A stretch of DNA of 64,000 nucleotides from Spiroplasma turonicum (GTDB lineage Bacteria; Bacillota_I; Bacilli_A; Mycoplasmatales; Mycoplasmataceae). Positions 63,989-64,000 of the stretch are shown piece by piece; the first letter of the stretch is position 1; every line of letters begins with the position of its first letter. A program made the translations under genes and the position numbers. The DNA is taken from NCBI RefSeq assembly GCF_001262715.1, contig NZ_CP012328.1, positions 124,001 through 188,000 of the forward strand, written 5' to 3'. The notes beneath the pieces are model-generated. The model was not told the origin of the DNA and did not search any database. It worked only from the letters and a program-made list of their open reading frames with translations.

Positions 63989-64000
63989 ATTTTTAAAGAA

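Overview
The window reads as a chromosomal segment of a wall-less, AT-rich bacterium of the class Mollicutes, most likely Spiroplasma or a close Entomoplasmatales relative (Mesoplasma/Entomoplasma). In-frame TGA codons sit at tryptophan positions in almost every gene (for example the thioredoxin active site and the GatA, PolA and GapA reading frames), so genetic code 4 applies. Two tandem tRNA-Trp genes, one with anticodon TCA and one with CCA, supply the decoding. Gene content fits this group: KtrAB, a fused PotC-PotD protein, DnaE beside PolA, GatCAB, L-lactate dehydrogenase, pantothenate kinase III, NAPRTase and many ABC exporters. No phage, transposase, integrase or CRISPR array was seen.

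Layout: 1-3442 holds the 3' end of ligA and the gatCAB operon. 3446-5839 is a divergent ktrA/ktrB pair. 5860-9070 holds a half-ABC exporter, two small membrane proteins and four tRNA genes. 9125-12865 holds tRNA-Lys and tRNA-Leu, a uracil-type permease, two HAD phosphatases and thioredoxin. 12891-18289 is a polyamine transport operon (leader ORF, potA, potB, fused potCD). 18347-19454 is a ten-gene tRNA cluster. 19573-24710 holds a second ABC exporter, a purine riboswitch with its purine permease, tRNA-Ile and an HxlR regulator divergent from a small cysteine-bearing protein. 24898-28250 holds rplM-rpsI, ldh and the divergent CoA genes coaX/coaD. 28272-36991 holds membrane and unknown proteins, including a 964-aa pyruvate-dehydrogenase-E2-like protein that appears to have lost its active-site residues, then acpP and a Fur-family regulator. 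37024-43104 holds the tRNA-Trp pair, three degV paralogues, ytpR, NAPRTase and two coiled-coil unknowns. 43244-50611 holds a YtxG/YtxH-like pair, tyrS, pgsA, rpsD, ezrA and thiI. 50577-53766 holds small membrane proteins, a membrane-anchored J-protein and an ABC ATPase-permease fusion. 53796-63923 is a replication and repair block (dnaE, polA, mutM, dnaB, dnaI) followed by gapA.

How the genes work together: GatCAB, 20 tRNA genes, TyrS, ThiI and ribosomal proteins L13, S9 and S4 serve translation. DnaE, PolA, MutM, LigA and the DnaB-DnaI loader serve replication and repair. GapA and Ldh mark fermentative glycolysis. KtrAB, PotABCD and the nucleobase permeases import what the reduced metabolism cannot make. 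CoaX/CoaD and NAPRTase start CoA and NAD synthesis from imported precursors.

Most unusual items: the E2-like pseudoenzyme and a sequence motif it seems to share with a coiled-coil protein 10 kb away; the PotC-coiled-coil-PotD fusion with a 41-codon leader ORF and hairpin upstream of the operon; a structured, terminator-ended RNA in front of dnaE; an atypical purine riboswitch; and an HxlR regulator with a palindromic operator facing a CxxCxC mini-protein. All calls come from reading the sequence; no database search was run.
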